DNA of 44,680 nucleotides from Firmicutes bacterium HGW-Firmicutes-12 (GTDB taxonomy: Bacteria; Bacillota; Peptococcia; DRI-13; PHAD01): NCBI GenBank assembly GCA_002841595.1, contig PHAD01000004.1, forward strand, positions 1 to 44,680, in the 5' to 3' direction. Numbering within the stretch: the stretch's first letter is position 1; every line of letters starts with the position of its first letter. Positions 31,723 through 39,937 of this stretch are shown here, piece after piece. The notes under the pieces were generated by a model. That model searched no databases. It was not told the DNA's origin and was given only the letters and a program-made list of their open reading frames with translations. The position numbers and the translations under genes are program-made.

Positions 31723-32655
31723 TTATATAATCAATCCATCCAACAGGGCGGATGTTGCCAGGAGTACCCCCGTGAGAATATAAATCTGCACTGTGGCTGC
31801 ATTAGATTGGATCAGATTCTTAATGTTATCAAAATTCTCGGCACAGTTTTTGACGGCTTGCATTGCCTTTGGCATAGTCAAAAGAGCAAGTAACCAGATA
31901 GGATTAAATGTATAAATTGCAATGGCTATTATTGAAAGATAGTTCAAACCAAATATCCCGACATATACCTTGACTGCCTTTTTCTTGCCAAGTCGAACTA
32001 CCCAGTTTTTCTTACCTGCTGCTAAATCTGTTTCATAATCCGGAAACTGATTTATCCAAAGTACATTTACTATCAGAAAGCCTATTGGTAAGGAAACTAG
32101 AAGCGGTAAAACATCAAATCGATTTGTCATAACTACATACATTCCATTTAATATCAACGGACCAAAGGAAAGCCCAACTGCTATCTCACCGAATCCACGA
32201 TAACAAAGCTTAAAAGGCGGCAGGCTATATATTACGGCAAGTAAAAATCCCGCCAAACCTATATAAATAACACTAAACTCTCTGAAAATAACAACATACA
32301 GACCGATAACTGCAGCTGCAGACATTGTGGCTATTCCGATTAACGCTGACTGACCCACTGTGAGTATCCCATCGACAATTGTTTTCTTTCCTCCAGAAAA
32401 AGGTGTCCTATGTTCATCATCTACACCTGGGTCAGCACCTGTAATATAGTCAATGCATTCATTAATGGCATTTTTGCCCACTTCAATTAAAAACACACCT
32501 AAAACAGCCACTAGAAACCAATAAGTATTGAACTCTCTATAAAAGCCAACAGCAATGATTGCACCTAAAAACATGGGAATGGCTGAAGCAATCCAAATCT
32601 TAGGATCTGCAACCTGCCAAAAACCTTTATTAACTCTTTTCCAGGTTATACTCAT
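31723..32655 (-). CDS. dmkA: UbiA/MenA-family prenyltransferase (DmkA, FLEET quinone synthesis)
   Basis: A 310-residue membrane prenyltransferase with about 8-9 helices. The first aspartate motif is NECIDYITGADPGVDDEH (about residues 65-82) and the second INQFPDYETDLAAGKKN (about 185-201). Both bind the Mg-prenyl diphosphate. It probably joins the DmkB product to 1,4-dihydroxy-2-naphthoate. The FLEET neighbours suggest a separate demethylmenaquinone pool. It lies between eetA and ndh2, and the start follows a GATGAGG-type site. An ordinary menA role remains possible because the rest of the genome is unseen. Confidence 0.9.
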   Translation of the reverse strand: MSITWKRVNKGFWQVADPKIWIASAIPMFLGAIIAVGFYREFNTYWFLVAVLGVFLIEVGKNAINECIDYITGADPGVDDEHRTPFSGGKKTIVDGILTVGQSALIGIATMSAAAVIGLYVVIFREFSVIYIGLAGFLLAVIYSLPPFKLCYRGFGEIAVGLSFGPLILNGMYVVMTNRFDVLPLLVSLPIGFLIVNVLWINQFPDYETDLAAGKKNWVVRLGKKKAVKVYVGIFGLNYLSIIAIAIYTFNPIWLLALLTMPKAMQAVKNCAENFDNIKNLIQSNAATVQIYILTGVLLATSALLDGLII

Positions 32656-32718
32656 TCCTCATCCCCCATTTTTAAAGAATTCTAGGTAAACCATTTTTCT
32701 ATTATTGACAAAACAACC

Positions 32719-33099
32719 TCATTTTACAATAATATCCACCTGGTCTTCTTCTAGATTATGCCCTTCTAGTTTAATAAAGGTCTTATTTGGTAGGCATACT
32801 GCAATCTCCCCAGGCCTTGTCAGCCATCCCGTATGAACACATACTGTATCTGGGCAATCAGATTCTTTAAAACGTGCCCTGCCATTCTCTGCAACTATGA
32901 CATTATGAAAATCATCGATAATCTGAATAGTGACTGGTTCATTAATACTGGCTAAGTTTATTCTTTGAATAACGCGATTATCTTGCACAACAACAGCAGT
33001 CATCTCCTCCGTTGTTGCATTAGTATAAAGCAGAGGGATAAAAAGGGCCGCAGTTAGAACAATTGCGATAATCACACAATCACCTATTTTCAGCTTCAT
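32719..33099 (-). CDS. eetA: NusG-domain-II-like protein EetA
   Basis: A 126-residue protein with one N-terminal membrane helix (CVIIAIVLTAALFIPLLY) and an outward NusG domain II-like beta domain. It carries CPDTVCVHTGWL, with two cysteines, and PGEIAVCLPNK, both typical of the EetA family found in extracellular electron transfer loci. It is the first gene of the leftward FLEET cluster. Its usual partner EetB is missing here. In Listeria, EetA and EetB are needed for electron transfer, but their exact chemistry is not settled. The ribosome binding site is weak. The 273-base gap upstream holds the nitroreductase terminator and AT-rich promoter-like sequence. Confidence 0.9.
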   Translation of the reverse strand: MKLKIGDCVIIAIVLTAALFIPLLYTNATTEEMTAVVVQDNRVIQRINLASINEPVTIQIIDDFHNVIVAENGRARFKESDCPDTVCVHTGWLTRPGEIAVCLPNKTFIKLEGHNLEEDQVDIIVK

Positions 33100-33286
33100 T
33101 AATTTCCCAGCTTTCTAGGTACTTTATTTCACATATAGTTGCATCGCTATATGACATTGATATTATATATAAATATACCCATCATTTAATACTATAAAAA
33201 TGTAACATATTTCTAATATACATTGCAATGAACAATTCCTACCAATCTACTCGTATATCAAATGCAGCATAAAAATATCCTATGAT

Positions 33287-33326
33287 AAATAAAATGGGAC
33301 CCTACTCTTTAAGTAAGAATCCCATT
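33287..33326 (-). terminator. Terminator-like hairpin after the nitroreductase gene
   Basis: On the minus strand AATGGGA pairs with TCCCATT. A smaller inner stem TACT/AGTA is visible, followed by TTATTT. It lies 47 bases past the nitroreductase stop codon. Confidence 0.65.
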
Positions 33327-33372
33327 ACATTAGCTTTAATTGAACGTTTTTTCTTATTTAGTATTCTAAGTT

Positions 33373-33945
33373 CTAGTCTAAGTATGTAACTTTTGTTTCT
33401 AATCCTTTGCGAGGGGGAGCATCTCCAATAACGTCTGGGTATCCCACACAAATGATCGCTATTGGGTCCTTATCCTGAGATATGTTAAAAATTCTTCTTA
33501 CATCTGATTTTTCGAATAGAGAAAGCCAAAGAGTTGAGAGGCCTTGGCTATGAGCGGCAAGAAGCATGTTTTGTATAGCGGCACTGCAGGCCTGTTGATA
33601 ACCTTGACTTGGAACATCCAAGAACTGTTCTGCCCCATTTCTAGTAGGATCACCAATAACAACAATAAGAACAGGTGCTTCTGTGATAAAGTCAATCTTG
33701 AATTTAGGCATCCATTTCCATCCGCTTCTTTCTACAAGCTTTTTCTTTGCTTCATCAGATGCTTCCTTTAATAGGTGATTGTAATCTGGGTTTGTAGCCA
33801 CGATAAAGTCCCAGGGCTGCTTGTTAGCAGGTGATGGTGAAAATATAGCACATTCCAACATGGTCTTAATCTTTTCAGATTCAACTTCTTGACTCTTAAA
33901 TTTACGACAACTTCTTCTGGTTAAAATTGCCTCAATACACTCCAT
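33373..33945 (-). CDS. Nitroreductase-family FMN oxidoreductase
   Basis: A 190-residue nitroreductase-fold protein. The N-terminal TRRSCRKFKSQEV holds the FMN-phosphate-binding arginines, and SPSPANKQPWDFIVA is the second hallmark (about residues 36-50). AAIQNMLLAAHSQGLSTLW and IAIICVGYPD are the remaining FMN-contact blocks. It would reduce nitro-compounds, quinones or flavins with NAD(P)H. It has AAAGGAGGAGCATAAT before ATG, is divergent from the AEC gene at 34179, and ends with its own hairpin before the FLEET locus. A functional link with FLEET is not shown. Confidence 0.92.
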   Translation of the reverse strand: MECIEAILTRRSCRKFKSQEVESEKIKTMLECAIFSPSPANKQPWDFIVATNPDYNHLLKEASDEAKKKLVERSGWKWMPKFKIDFITEAPVLIVVIGDPTRNGAEQFLDVPSQGYQQACSAAIQNMLLAAHSQGLSTLWLSLFEKSDVRRIFNISQDKDPIAIICVGYPDVIGDAPPRKGLETKVTYLD

Positions 33946-34178
33946 ATTATGCTCCTCCTTTTTTTAGATACATCATTAACCCCTATTTGTTTGGTTCTAT
34001 GGCTCTATTCTGATACGCAAATACCCACTAGTCTATTCATTAATTCTATCCATATATTAGTATATTTGTTTTTCCTAGATTATTAAAGTAACTTTTTGTG
34101 TCAGCTAGAAGGAATTCTTCGAGGATTTACCGAAATAGTACTACTTTACTTTAAAAAGAAAAAGAAAGGATTGTATGC

Positions 34179-35072
34179 ATGTCTATGCTTTTTCAGGTCG
34201 TATTACCTGTCTTACTAATTTTCTCAACCGGCTACATTGGACAGAGAATATTCAAGCTACATATTAAGTCCATTTCTACAGCAGCCTTGTATCTTATGAC
34301 ACCGCCTTTAGTTTTTCGAACTTTTTATACTGTCAAAATAGATGCTATGTACCTAAACATTTTAATCTATTCCATTTTGCTTTCAGTGACGATAATTGCC
34401 TTCATAAAAATTGTAGCGTATTATCGAAACTACAGTAATTCTAAAACAAGTGCTTTAATCTCATCAACAGCATTTATGAATAACGGTAATTATGGAGCAC
34501 CGCTCATGCTATTTGCGTACGGTGCCTTGGCTTTTCAATATTCGGTGGCCATCATGATCTTGCACACAATTATCATGAGTACCCTTGGTTTGTATTACAT
34601 AGCCAAAGGAAACTTCAGTGTCAAAAAAGCCATATACTCAGTACTTAGAATGCCCATTATACATGCTGTGTACGTGGGTTTAATCTGGCAGTATTTGAAT
34701 CTTCCATTGCCGGAGAACATCTATAATGCTATCAGTATGGTGGCTGATGCATCCATACCCCTTGTTATGTTGGTTCTGGGTATGCAGCTTGCTGAAATTA
34801 AGCTTCTTAATATTCAATGGGGTATTGTATCCTTAGGAACAGTTACTAGACTACTTATCTCGCCAGCTATAGCTTATGTTATTACTTTAATATTACCTGT
34901 TGAGCCTTTACTGGCAAAAGTCATGATTGTCCTAGGAGCCATGCCTTCAGCCGCTATTATGGTAATGTATTCTATTGAATTTGACTGTGACCCTCAACTA
35001 GTTTCATCCATCACTTTAATCAGTACCATATTAAGTCTTGTTACACTTAGCATTTTACTTACTATACTTTAG
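34179..35072 (+). CDS. AEC-family (auxin efflux carrier-like) transporter, second copy
   Basis: A 297-residue membrane protein of the AEC family with about ten helices. Conserved features are STAFMNNGNYGAPLMLFAYG (about residues 95-114) and the C-terminal GAMPSAAIMVMYSIEFDCDPQLVSSITLIST block. It is clearly divergent in sequence from the AEC copy at 25910-26851, so it is not a recent duplicate. The start follows AAAGGATTGTATGC. It is the only rightward gene between the FLEET and Pel regions and ends at a shared terminator. The substrate is unknown. Confidence 0.88.
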   Translation: MSMLFQVVLPVLLIFSTGYIGQRIFKLHIKSISTAALYLMTPPLVFRTFYTVKIDAMYLNILIYSILLSVTIIAFIKIVAYYRNYSNSKTSALISSTAFMNNGNYGAPLMLFAYGALAFQYSVAIMILHTIIMSTLGLYYIAKGNFSVKKAIYSVLRMPIIHAVYVGLIWQYLNLPLPENIYNAISMVADASIPLVMLVLGMQLAEIKLLNIQWGIVSLGTVTRLLISPAIAYVITLILPVEPLLAKVMIVLGAMPSAAIMVMYSIEFDCDPQLVSSITLISTILSLVTLSILLTIL

Positions 35073-35094
35073 AATTTTACTTGTTATGTATTAC

Positions 35095-35125
35095 AAAAAA
35101 GATTAGTCTATGGACTAATCTTTTT
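35095..35125. terminator. Bidirectional intrinsic terminator
   Basis: GATTAGTC and GACTAATC form an 8-pair stem around TATG, flanked by AAAAAA on the left and TTTTT on the right, so it can work on both strands. It ends the AEC transporter gene (plus strand). On the minus strand it overlaps the stop codon of the HMG-CoA-lyase-like gene. Confidence 0.85.
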
Positions 35126-36014
35126 GTTTTCCAACATGTATCATTCGACTGGTTAAGTCCGGCTTTATTTTATCTTTAACAATCCCTACTACATCCAATA
35201 ACAGCGGTAAATCAATTCCTGTATATATACCCATGCTTTCGAGCATATTTATTAAATCTTCTGATGAAGTATTGCCTGCTGCACCGGGAGCAAAGGGACA
35301 CCCGCCAAGGCCACCTATAGCTGTTTCAAATTTTGTTATACCGCTTTGCATGGCGACAATAGTGTTTGCCACTCCCAAACCTCGTGTATCATGAAGGTGT
35401 AGTCCCAGTTCAATTTTGTTATGCTCTTTTTTAATTGCTTCTATAACGTGTTGCATTTGAAGTGGGTTCGCTATACCTATTGTATCGCATAAGCATATAT
35501 CATTAATTCCCAATCCGAGGGCGGCATTTATCATCTTGTTGACATCTTCTACTGCTACCTTACCTTTATAGGGACAACCAAACGCTGTCGCAATAGACAA
35601 CTTGACTTTTATTTCAGGAAGCTCCTCGATGATCTGCGTTAGTTCAACAAAAGATTCAGGGATAGTACGATTAACATTAGCTTTATTATGTTCATCACTA
35701 GCAGATATAACATAAGTTATCTTTTTAACTCCACAATTCCAAGCCGCTCTAGCTCCATACATATTAGGAACCAAAGCAACAAATTCTGTAGTAGGATACT
35801 CTTTCAATACCTTTTGAATTATTTCTTGTGCATCCTTCATTTGTGGTATGGCTTTTGGATGGACAAAGGAAGTCACTTCTATATGCTGTAAATTAGCCCT
35901 AACCAGCCCTTCTATAATCCTTAGTTTTACATCTGTAGGTATCCATTCATTAATATTCTGAAAACCATCCCTAGGTCCAACTTCGACTATTTGTACTGAT
36001 TGAGGATATCTCAT
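35115..36014 (-). CDS. Hydroxymethylglutaryl-CoA lyase-like enzyme
   Basis: A 299-residue HMGL-family TIM-barrel lyase. The N-terminal signature is VEVGPRDGFQN, with the catalytic Arg-Asp. LGLHLHDTRGLG (about 200) holds the metal-binding histidines. GGLGGCPFAPGAAGNTSSED carries the catalytic-loop cysteine. It should split a 3-hydroxy-3-methyl acyl-CoA (HMG-CoA to acetyl-CoA and acetoacetate). The ATG at 36014 follows TATAGGAGTGTTCTTT and is preferred over the GTG at 36023. It is 11 bases downstream of the family III CoA transferase, which may make its CoA substrate. A related substrate cannot be excluded. Confidence 0.9.
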   Translation of the reverse strand: MRYPQSVQIVEVGPRDGFQNINEWIPTDVKLRIIEGLVRANLQHIEVTSFVHPKAIPQMKDAQEIIQKVLKEYPTTEFVALVPNMYGARAAWNCGVKKITYVISASDEHNKANVNRTIPESFVELTQIIEELPEIKVKLSIATAFGCPYKGKVAVEDVNKMINAALGLGINDICLCDTIGIANPLQMQHVIEAIKKEHNKIELGLHLHDTRGLGVANTIVAMQSGITKFETAIGGLGGCPFAPGAAGNTSSEDLINMLESMGIYTGIDLPLLLDVVGIVKDKIKPDLTSRMIHVGKQKD

Positions 36015-36025
36015 AAAGAACACTC

Positions 36026-37222
36026 CTATATCGTGCCATCTTTTTGCAGTATTTCTATGTCTTCATCGGATAAACCCACTAACCGGCCATACACTTCCTT
36101 ATTATCCTGCCCAAGAACAGGTGATGGGGTCCTAACAGATGTTTTGGTATCACTAAACTTAAGGTGTGAACCGGTAATCTTTAATTTACCGGCCACAGGA
36201 TGTTCTACCTCAACAAACATCTCTCTGGCCCCGGCAATATGGGGATCGTTTACCAATCGATCTATCGTATTAATAGGGGCCGCCGGTATCCCAGCCTTCA
36301 GCAACTTTTCCACAGCATCATCGATGGTTTGTTCTATTGTCCATACTTCTACAATTTTCTTAACTTCTGCATGATTTTTTACCCTTTTCGGATTTTTATC
36401 ATATCTCTCATCATGAACTAGCTCCGGCGTATCCATTAGATTACAGAGCAGCTGCCATAGCTTGTCATTACCACATCCAATAACGATACTGCCATCCTTA
36501 ACTCTAAAAGAGTCATAGGGATATACCGCTTCATAACGATTACCAATTTTTTGAGGAATGCGACCTTCTGTTAGATATATCTGGTTAATGATCTCTAAGC
36601 TTGAGACTACGGAATCAACTAAGGATACATCGACTTTTTGCCCCATCCCAGTCTTATCTTTGTATTTTAATGCTGCTAATATACCAATCGATAGCGACAA
36701 CCCTGCCAGTACATCTGCCATGGCAGTCCCTGTCCGTGTTGGTTCACCATCAGGCCATCCAGTGGTACTCATTAGACCTCCCATAGCCTGCCCAATGATG
36801 TCATAACCAGCCCTATCTTTATATGGCCCATAGTGCCCAAAGCCTGAAACACAACCATATACGATCCCAGAGTTTATCTTCTTTAAATCCTCATAGCCAA
36901 ATCCTAATTTTTCCATAGTTCCGGGCCGATAATTCTCAACTACGACATCTGCTGTTTTTACTAACTCAACGAATATCCGTTTACCTTCCTCAGCTTTTAG
37001 ATTCAGGGTTACTCCTTTTTTATTCCTGTTTAAATTCATATAATACGAGCTCTCTTTATTCACAAAAGGTCCGAATTGCCTACTGTCATCTCCAGTACCG
37101 GGTACTTCAATTTTGATTACCTCTGCACCCATGTCAGCCATTAACATAGTACAATAGGGTCCTGCTAATACCCTTGTTAAGTCTAATACTCTTACGCCGT
37201 TTAAAGCTCCAGCCGTCAGCAC
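36026..37222 (-). CDS. Family III CoA transferase (CaiB/BaiF)
   Basis: A 398-residue formyl-CoA-transferase-type enzyme that moves CoA between carboxylic acids. Hallmarks are LNGVRVLDLTRVLAGPYCTMLMAD at the N-terminus, NRNKKGVTLNLK, VVENYRPGTMEKLGFGYEDLKK and the catalytic aspartate in TGTAMADVLAGL (about residue 170). KVDVSLVDSVVSSLE follows the active-site region. The GTG at 37222 has AGAGGAG at good distance and is preferred to TTG at 37240. It precedes the HMG-CoA-lyase-like gene, so it may activate 3-hydroxy-3-methylglutarate or a related branched acid. Assignment as L-carnitine CoA transferase is possible by family but not supported by its neighbours. Confidence 0.9.
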   Translation of the reverse strand: MLTAGALNGVRVLDLTRVLAGPYCTMLMADMGAEVIKIEVPGTGDDSRQFGPFVNKESSYYMNLNRNKKGVTLNLKAEEGKRIFVELVKTADVVVENYRPGTMEKLGFGYEDLKKINSGIVYGCVSGFGHYGPYKDRAGYDIIGQAMGGLMSTTGWPDGEPTRTGTAMADVLAGLSLSIGILAALKYKDKTGMGQKVDVSLVDSVVSSLEIINQIYLTEGRIPQKIGNRYEAVYPYDSFRVKDGSIVIGCGNDKLWQLLCNLMDTPELVHDERYDKNPKRVKNHAEVKKIVEVWTIEQTIDDAVEKLLKAGIPAAPINTIDRLVNDPHIAGAREMFVEVEHPVAGKLKITGSHLKFSDTKTSVRTPSPVLGQDNKEVYGRLVGLSDEDIEILQKDGTI

Positions 37223-37251
37223 ATAAACCACTCCTCTCAAATACGAACAAG

Positions 37252-38409
37252 TTATTTATATGCCTTTTGCAAAATTGCTACTCCTTGTAAGCCACCCAGT
37301 CCACCATTTCCATGAACTAAACCATATTCTTTCTCGGTTTGTGGTAATTTCTCACATAAGGCGATTAGAGAATTAAAGGCGGGATTATTCCACGGGGCAC
37401 GTGCTAAATTCAGACCACCGGTAATGGTGATCTCATGGTTATGCAAAAAATCTGCAAGCTGTTCAATACCCTCAATCATTTTAGTTGTGATCAGAAAAGC
37501 CAAAGGAATCGGAGGATAGCACGTGTATACTTCCATTAAAGCATTTCCTTCTTTAAATTCTTTAACAAAATCCACCTGACCCTGCGAGCAGGCATTTCGG
37601 AAGGCTTTCCCTAAATGAGGAAAGATATCTTTTTGTTTGCCTACAATGGCGTCGATATTATGCGGTCCATCAGCTACTATATTGTATTTTGCACCTTTAA
37701 TCTCAATTTGATTTTGAGCCGGGATTTCTAAATAATCGGCTATTTCCTTATTTGTAATAATCATACCACCTGTAAAATCAACATAAGGGTTGGCACAGTC
37801 GGTTAACGTAAACAAATCTGCATTCATTTTCTCTAATAAGCTACTTCTATCTACTGCTTTGTTAACAGCATCTGATTCAATACTATCTTTCATATAAGCC
37901 TTATTATAATTCTCATATAATAAGGTCGCAGCAGATAAGAACTGCTCTTTTGATATGTCCAATTCCTTCAATAACTCATGGGCTAATTCATTATAAGCTG
38001 CCGGTATTGTAATATCTCCAAAAATACTCATCGCGTTAGTAATAAATTCTTTCCCCTGGTTTAATTTAATTGACGCAAGCGGTTCATGTCCAAATACAAA
38101 GACCGCATCAACTATCTTATTCTCGATCAACATCTTAGCATCCGATAGTGCTTGTATCGGTCCACACCCGCTTCTATAAATATTCAACATTGAAATGTCA
38201 GTACATTCCAATACGTTAAAATAGAAATGATTGGCCGCTTCAAAACTATCTGTTAAAGGATCAATAAACATATAAGCCGTTTTATAATCCCTCGTTTCAA
38301 GAACCTGATTGATTTGAATAGCCGTCTTGAATTTTGTTTTTAGATTTTCGGGATTTAAATTATTGCCCTTTAAATCGATAGCCCTATCAGCGTAAATAAT
38401 ATAAGCCAC
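37252..38409 (-). CDS. Thiolase-fold protein with non-canonical active site
   Basis: A 385-residue thiolase-superfamily protein. The nucleophile region is RSGCGPIQALSDAK (about residue 83), with a cysteine in place. The later catalytic blocks are unusual. Where normal thiolases have GHPxGxTG, this protein reads GGLNLARAPWNNPAFNS, and the second cysteine loop is replaced by VHGNGGLGGLQGVAIL. This PWNN/GNGG pattern is known in a divergent group of acetyl-CoA-acetyltransferase-like proteins of uncertain chemistry. It starts with GTG after AAAGGAGGTAATTT, only 26 bases from the pelG stop and 12 bases before the CaiB-like gene frame. It probably works with the CoA transferase and lyase on a branched or substituted acyl-CoA. 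The function is inferred. Confidence 0.75.
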   Translation of the reverse strand: MAYIIYADRAIDLKGNNLNPENLKTKFKTAIQINQVLETRDYKTAYMFIDPLTDSFEAANHFYFNVLECTDISMLNIYRSGCGPIQALSDAKMLIENKIVDAVFVFGHEPLASIKLNQGKEFITNAMSIFGDITIPAAYNELAHELLKELDISKEQFLSAATLLYENYNKAYMKDSIESDAVNKAVDRSSLLEKMNADLFTLTDCANPYVDFTGGMIITNKEIADYLEIPAQNQIEIKGAKYNIVADGPHNIDAIVGKQKDIFPHLGKAFRNACSQGQVDFVKEFKEGNALMEVYTCYPPIPLAFLITTKMIEGIEQLADFLHNHEITITGGLNLARAPWNNPAFNSLIALCEKLPQTEKEYGLVHGNGGLGGLQGVAILQKAYK

Positions 38410-38435
38410 ACAAATTACCTCCTTTAAATAATATG

Positions 38436-39884
38436 TTACTCTAATAACTCATATCTTTTTTCGACAAATGTGGTGATTAGACCTTTCTTTTTCACTTGAA
38501 ATAGTGGCTGTTTATTAAAAATAAAATAATCTAAATTACCTAGATAATACCTGGTTTGTGATAATCCTAAAAGTAGCGTAATAAAGGAGGCCATGAAAAA
38601 TCCAAAGCCATAATAAGACTCCCCCATAAGTATAGTGAAATATGTAAAGATTACATTCGTGAAAAAAAATGTTGCCGTAAGAATTAGGGCGCTCCTTCTC
38701 TCTTCAAAGTAAAGCATAATAATCATAAGTACTTGTATGATGGAAGTGTTAAAGGCCGCCAATACTAATAAATTGAAAATATTTATCGAAAACATTGATA
38801 GACTGAGTTTAGGCAATATAAAATTACCAACAATAATAAATAATATACAAAAGACAAAGTTAAGTTCTATTAGGTTACTCATCTCTGAGTTGAGTCCTTC
38901 AAGCATATGTTGTCTTGTGCTGTTTATTTCATTCAAGTTACCTTTGTAGACAATCTTTGAGATATATTCTTTATACCTATCATAGAAACTTACTTCCACA
39001 AATACCACAAAATAAATTATGGATGGGATGATAATTAGGAATGCATAAAAGTTTGGGACATCGTACAGCGGAGCATATACGAACACCCCGGCAACATAAT
39101 CTCCGAGTGGTCCTGACCAGATAATGAAATTATGGATAAATAATGCGGCAGTATAAAAAAAGCTTATAAAGAAAAGATCGTAATGCTTCTCAAAAGTCAT
39201 AAGAAAAAGAAAGTAACGATGACTTGAAGTATTGAAACGCTTTTGGATATTTAGCATCAGAAAAGCATTTATGAAAAGTATTCCCAAATTCATAATTAGC
39301 AGTAAGCCAATAATGATATGAATATATATGTTTGCTAATAAGACATAGCTACTAGCTACTACTATAACAAAACCCACTAGGAAGGAGTAAACAATACTCA
39401 TATAATCTTGTAATGCCGAAAGATAGGCCTGTAAAAGCCACATAATCATTAATTGCATAAATAAAACATATGCTGCAATCTTTATCTCCATTTCCAAAGG
39501 TGCATTCCATAAAAATATAATAGGAAGAAGTGAACCAAGCAATAGTACAATTGATAATATTCCATAAAGGGAGGGTACGATATCTTCATAGGCGTTCTCA
39601 AAGACCTTATCGGCAATGAAACGCGTAATAACCATACAAAAGCCACTTGTAAAAATTTGCGAGAATATAAATGAGTAGACAGTGATTATAAGAAATAACT
39701 GTCTTATATAATAAGGTTGATCTAGTACTTTTAAAAATAACTGAACTAAAACAAGCATTACCATGACAGTCACAAACGGTCCAACTGTTATGACGGCTGA
39801 AAAAAGACAACCCTTAACAATGCTCATAACCCCAGTTTTTTTAAATATTTTCTTTAATTCAAAACCTATTCCCGCCATCGTCAC
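38436..39884 (-). CDS. pelG: Pel polysaccharide transporter PelG (MATE/MOP-type membrane protein)
   Basis: A 482-residue membrane protein with about 12 helices. The N-terminus MAGIGFELKKIFKKTGVMS, followed by a glycine-containing helix GPFVTVMVMLVLVQ, is the typical PelG opening. A cytoplasmic-type charged loop (about 320-345) separates the two helix bundles, and the basic C-terminus ends TTFVEKRYELLE. PelG is the inner-membrane translocator of the Pel exopolysaccharide, working with PelD, PelE and PelF. It is the last pel gene, 53 bases downstream of pelF. Confidence 0.9.
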   Translation of the reverse strand: MTMAGIGFELKKIFKKTGVMSIVKGCLFSAVITVGPFVTVMVMLVLVQLFLKVLDQPYYIRQLFLIITVYSFIFSQIFTSGFCMVITRFIADKVFENAYEDIVPSLYGILSIVLLLGSLLPIIFLWNAPLEMEIKIAAYVLFMQLMIMWLLQAYLSALQDYMSIVYSFLVGFVIVVASSYVLLANIYIHIIIGLLLIMNLGILFINAFLMLNIQKRFNTSSHRYFLFLMTFEKHYDLFFISFFYTAALFIHNFIIWSGPLGDYVAGVFVYAPLYDVPNFYAFLIIIPSIIYFVVFVEVSFYDRYKEYISKIVYKGNLNEINSTRQHMLEGLNSEMSNLIELNFVFCILFIIVGNFILPKLSLSMFSINIFNLLVLAAFNTSIIQVLMIIMLYFEERRSALILTATFFFTNVIFTYFTILMGESYYGFGFFMASFITLLLGLSQTRYYLGNLDYFIFNKQPLFQVKKKGLITTFVEKRYELLE

Positions 39885-39937
39885 TCCCCCTTTCTCGAAA
39901 ATTCAATTTAATTAAGCTACGGGTTAGTTTTTTACTT

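Noticed and set aside
25910-35072. The two AEC transporters as a duplication flanking the FLEET locus
   Set aside because: They are in opposite orientation and differ widely in sequence, so no recent duplication or composite element is supported.
36026-37222. Calling the family III CoA transferase an L-carnitine CoA transferase (CaiB) and joining it to the carnitine island
   Set aside because: It is about 16 kb from the importer, sits with an HMG-CoA-lyase-like gene, and family III transferases have many substrates. No caiA, caiC or caiD-type set is beside it.
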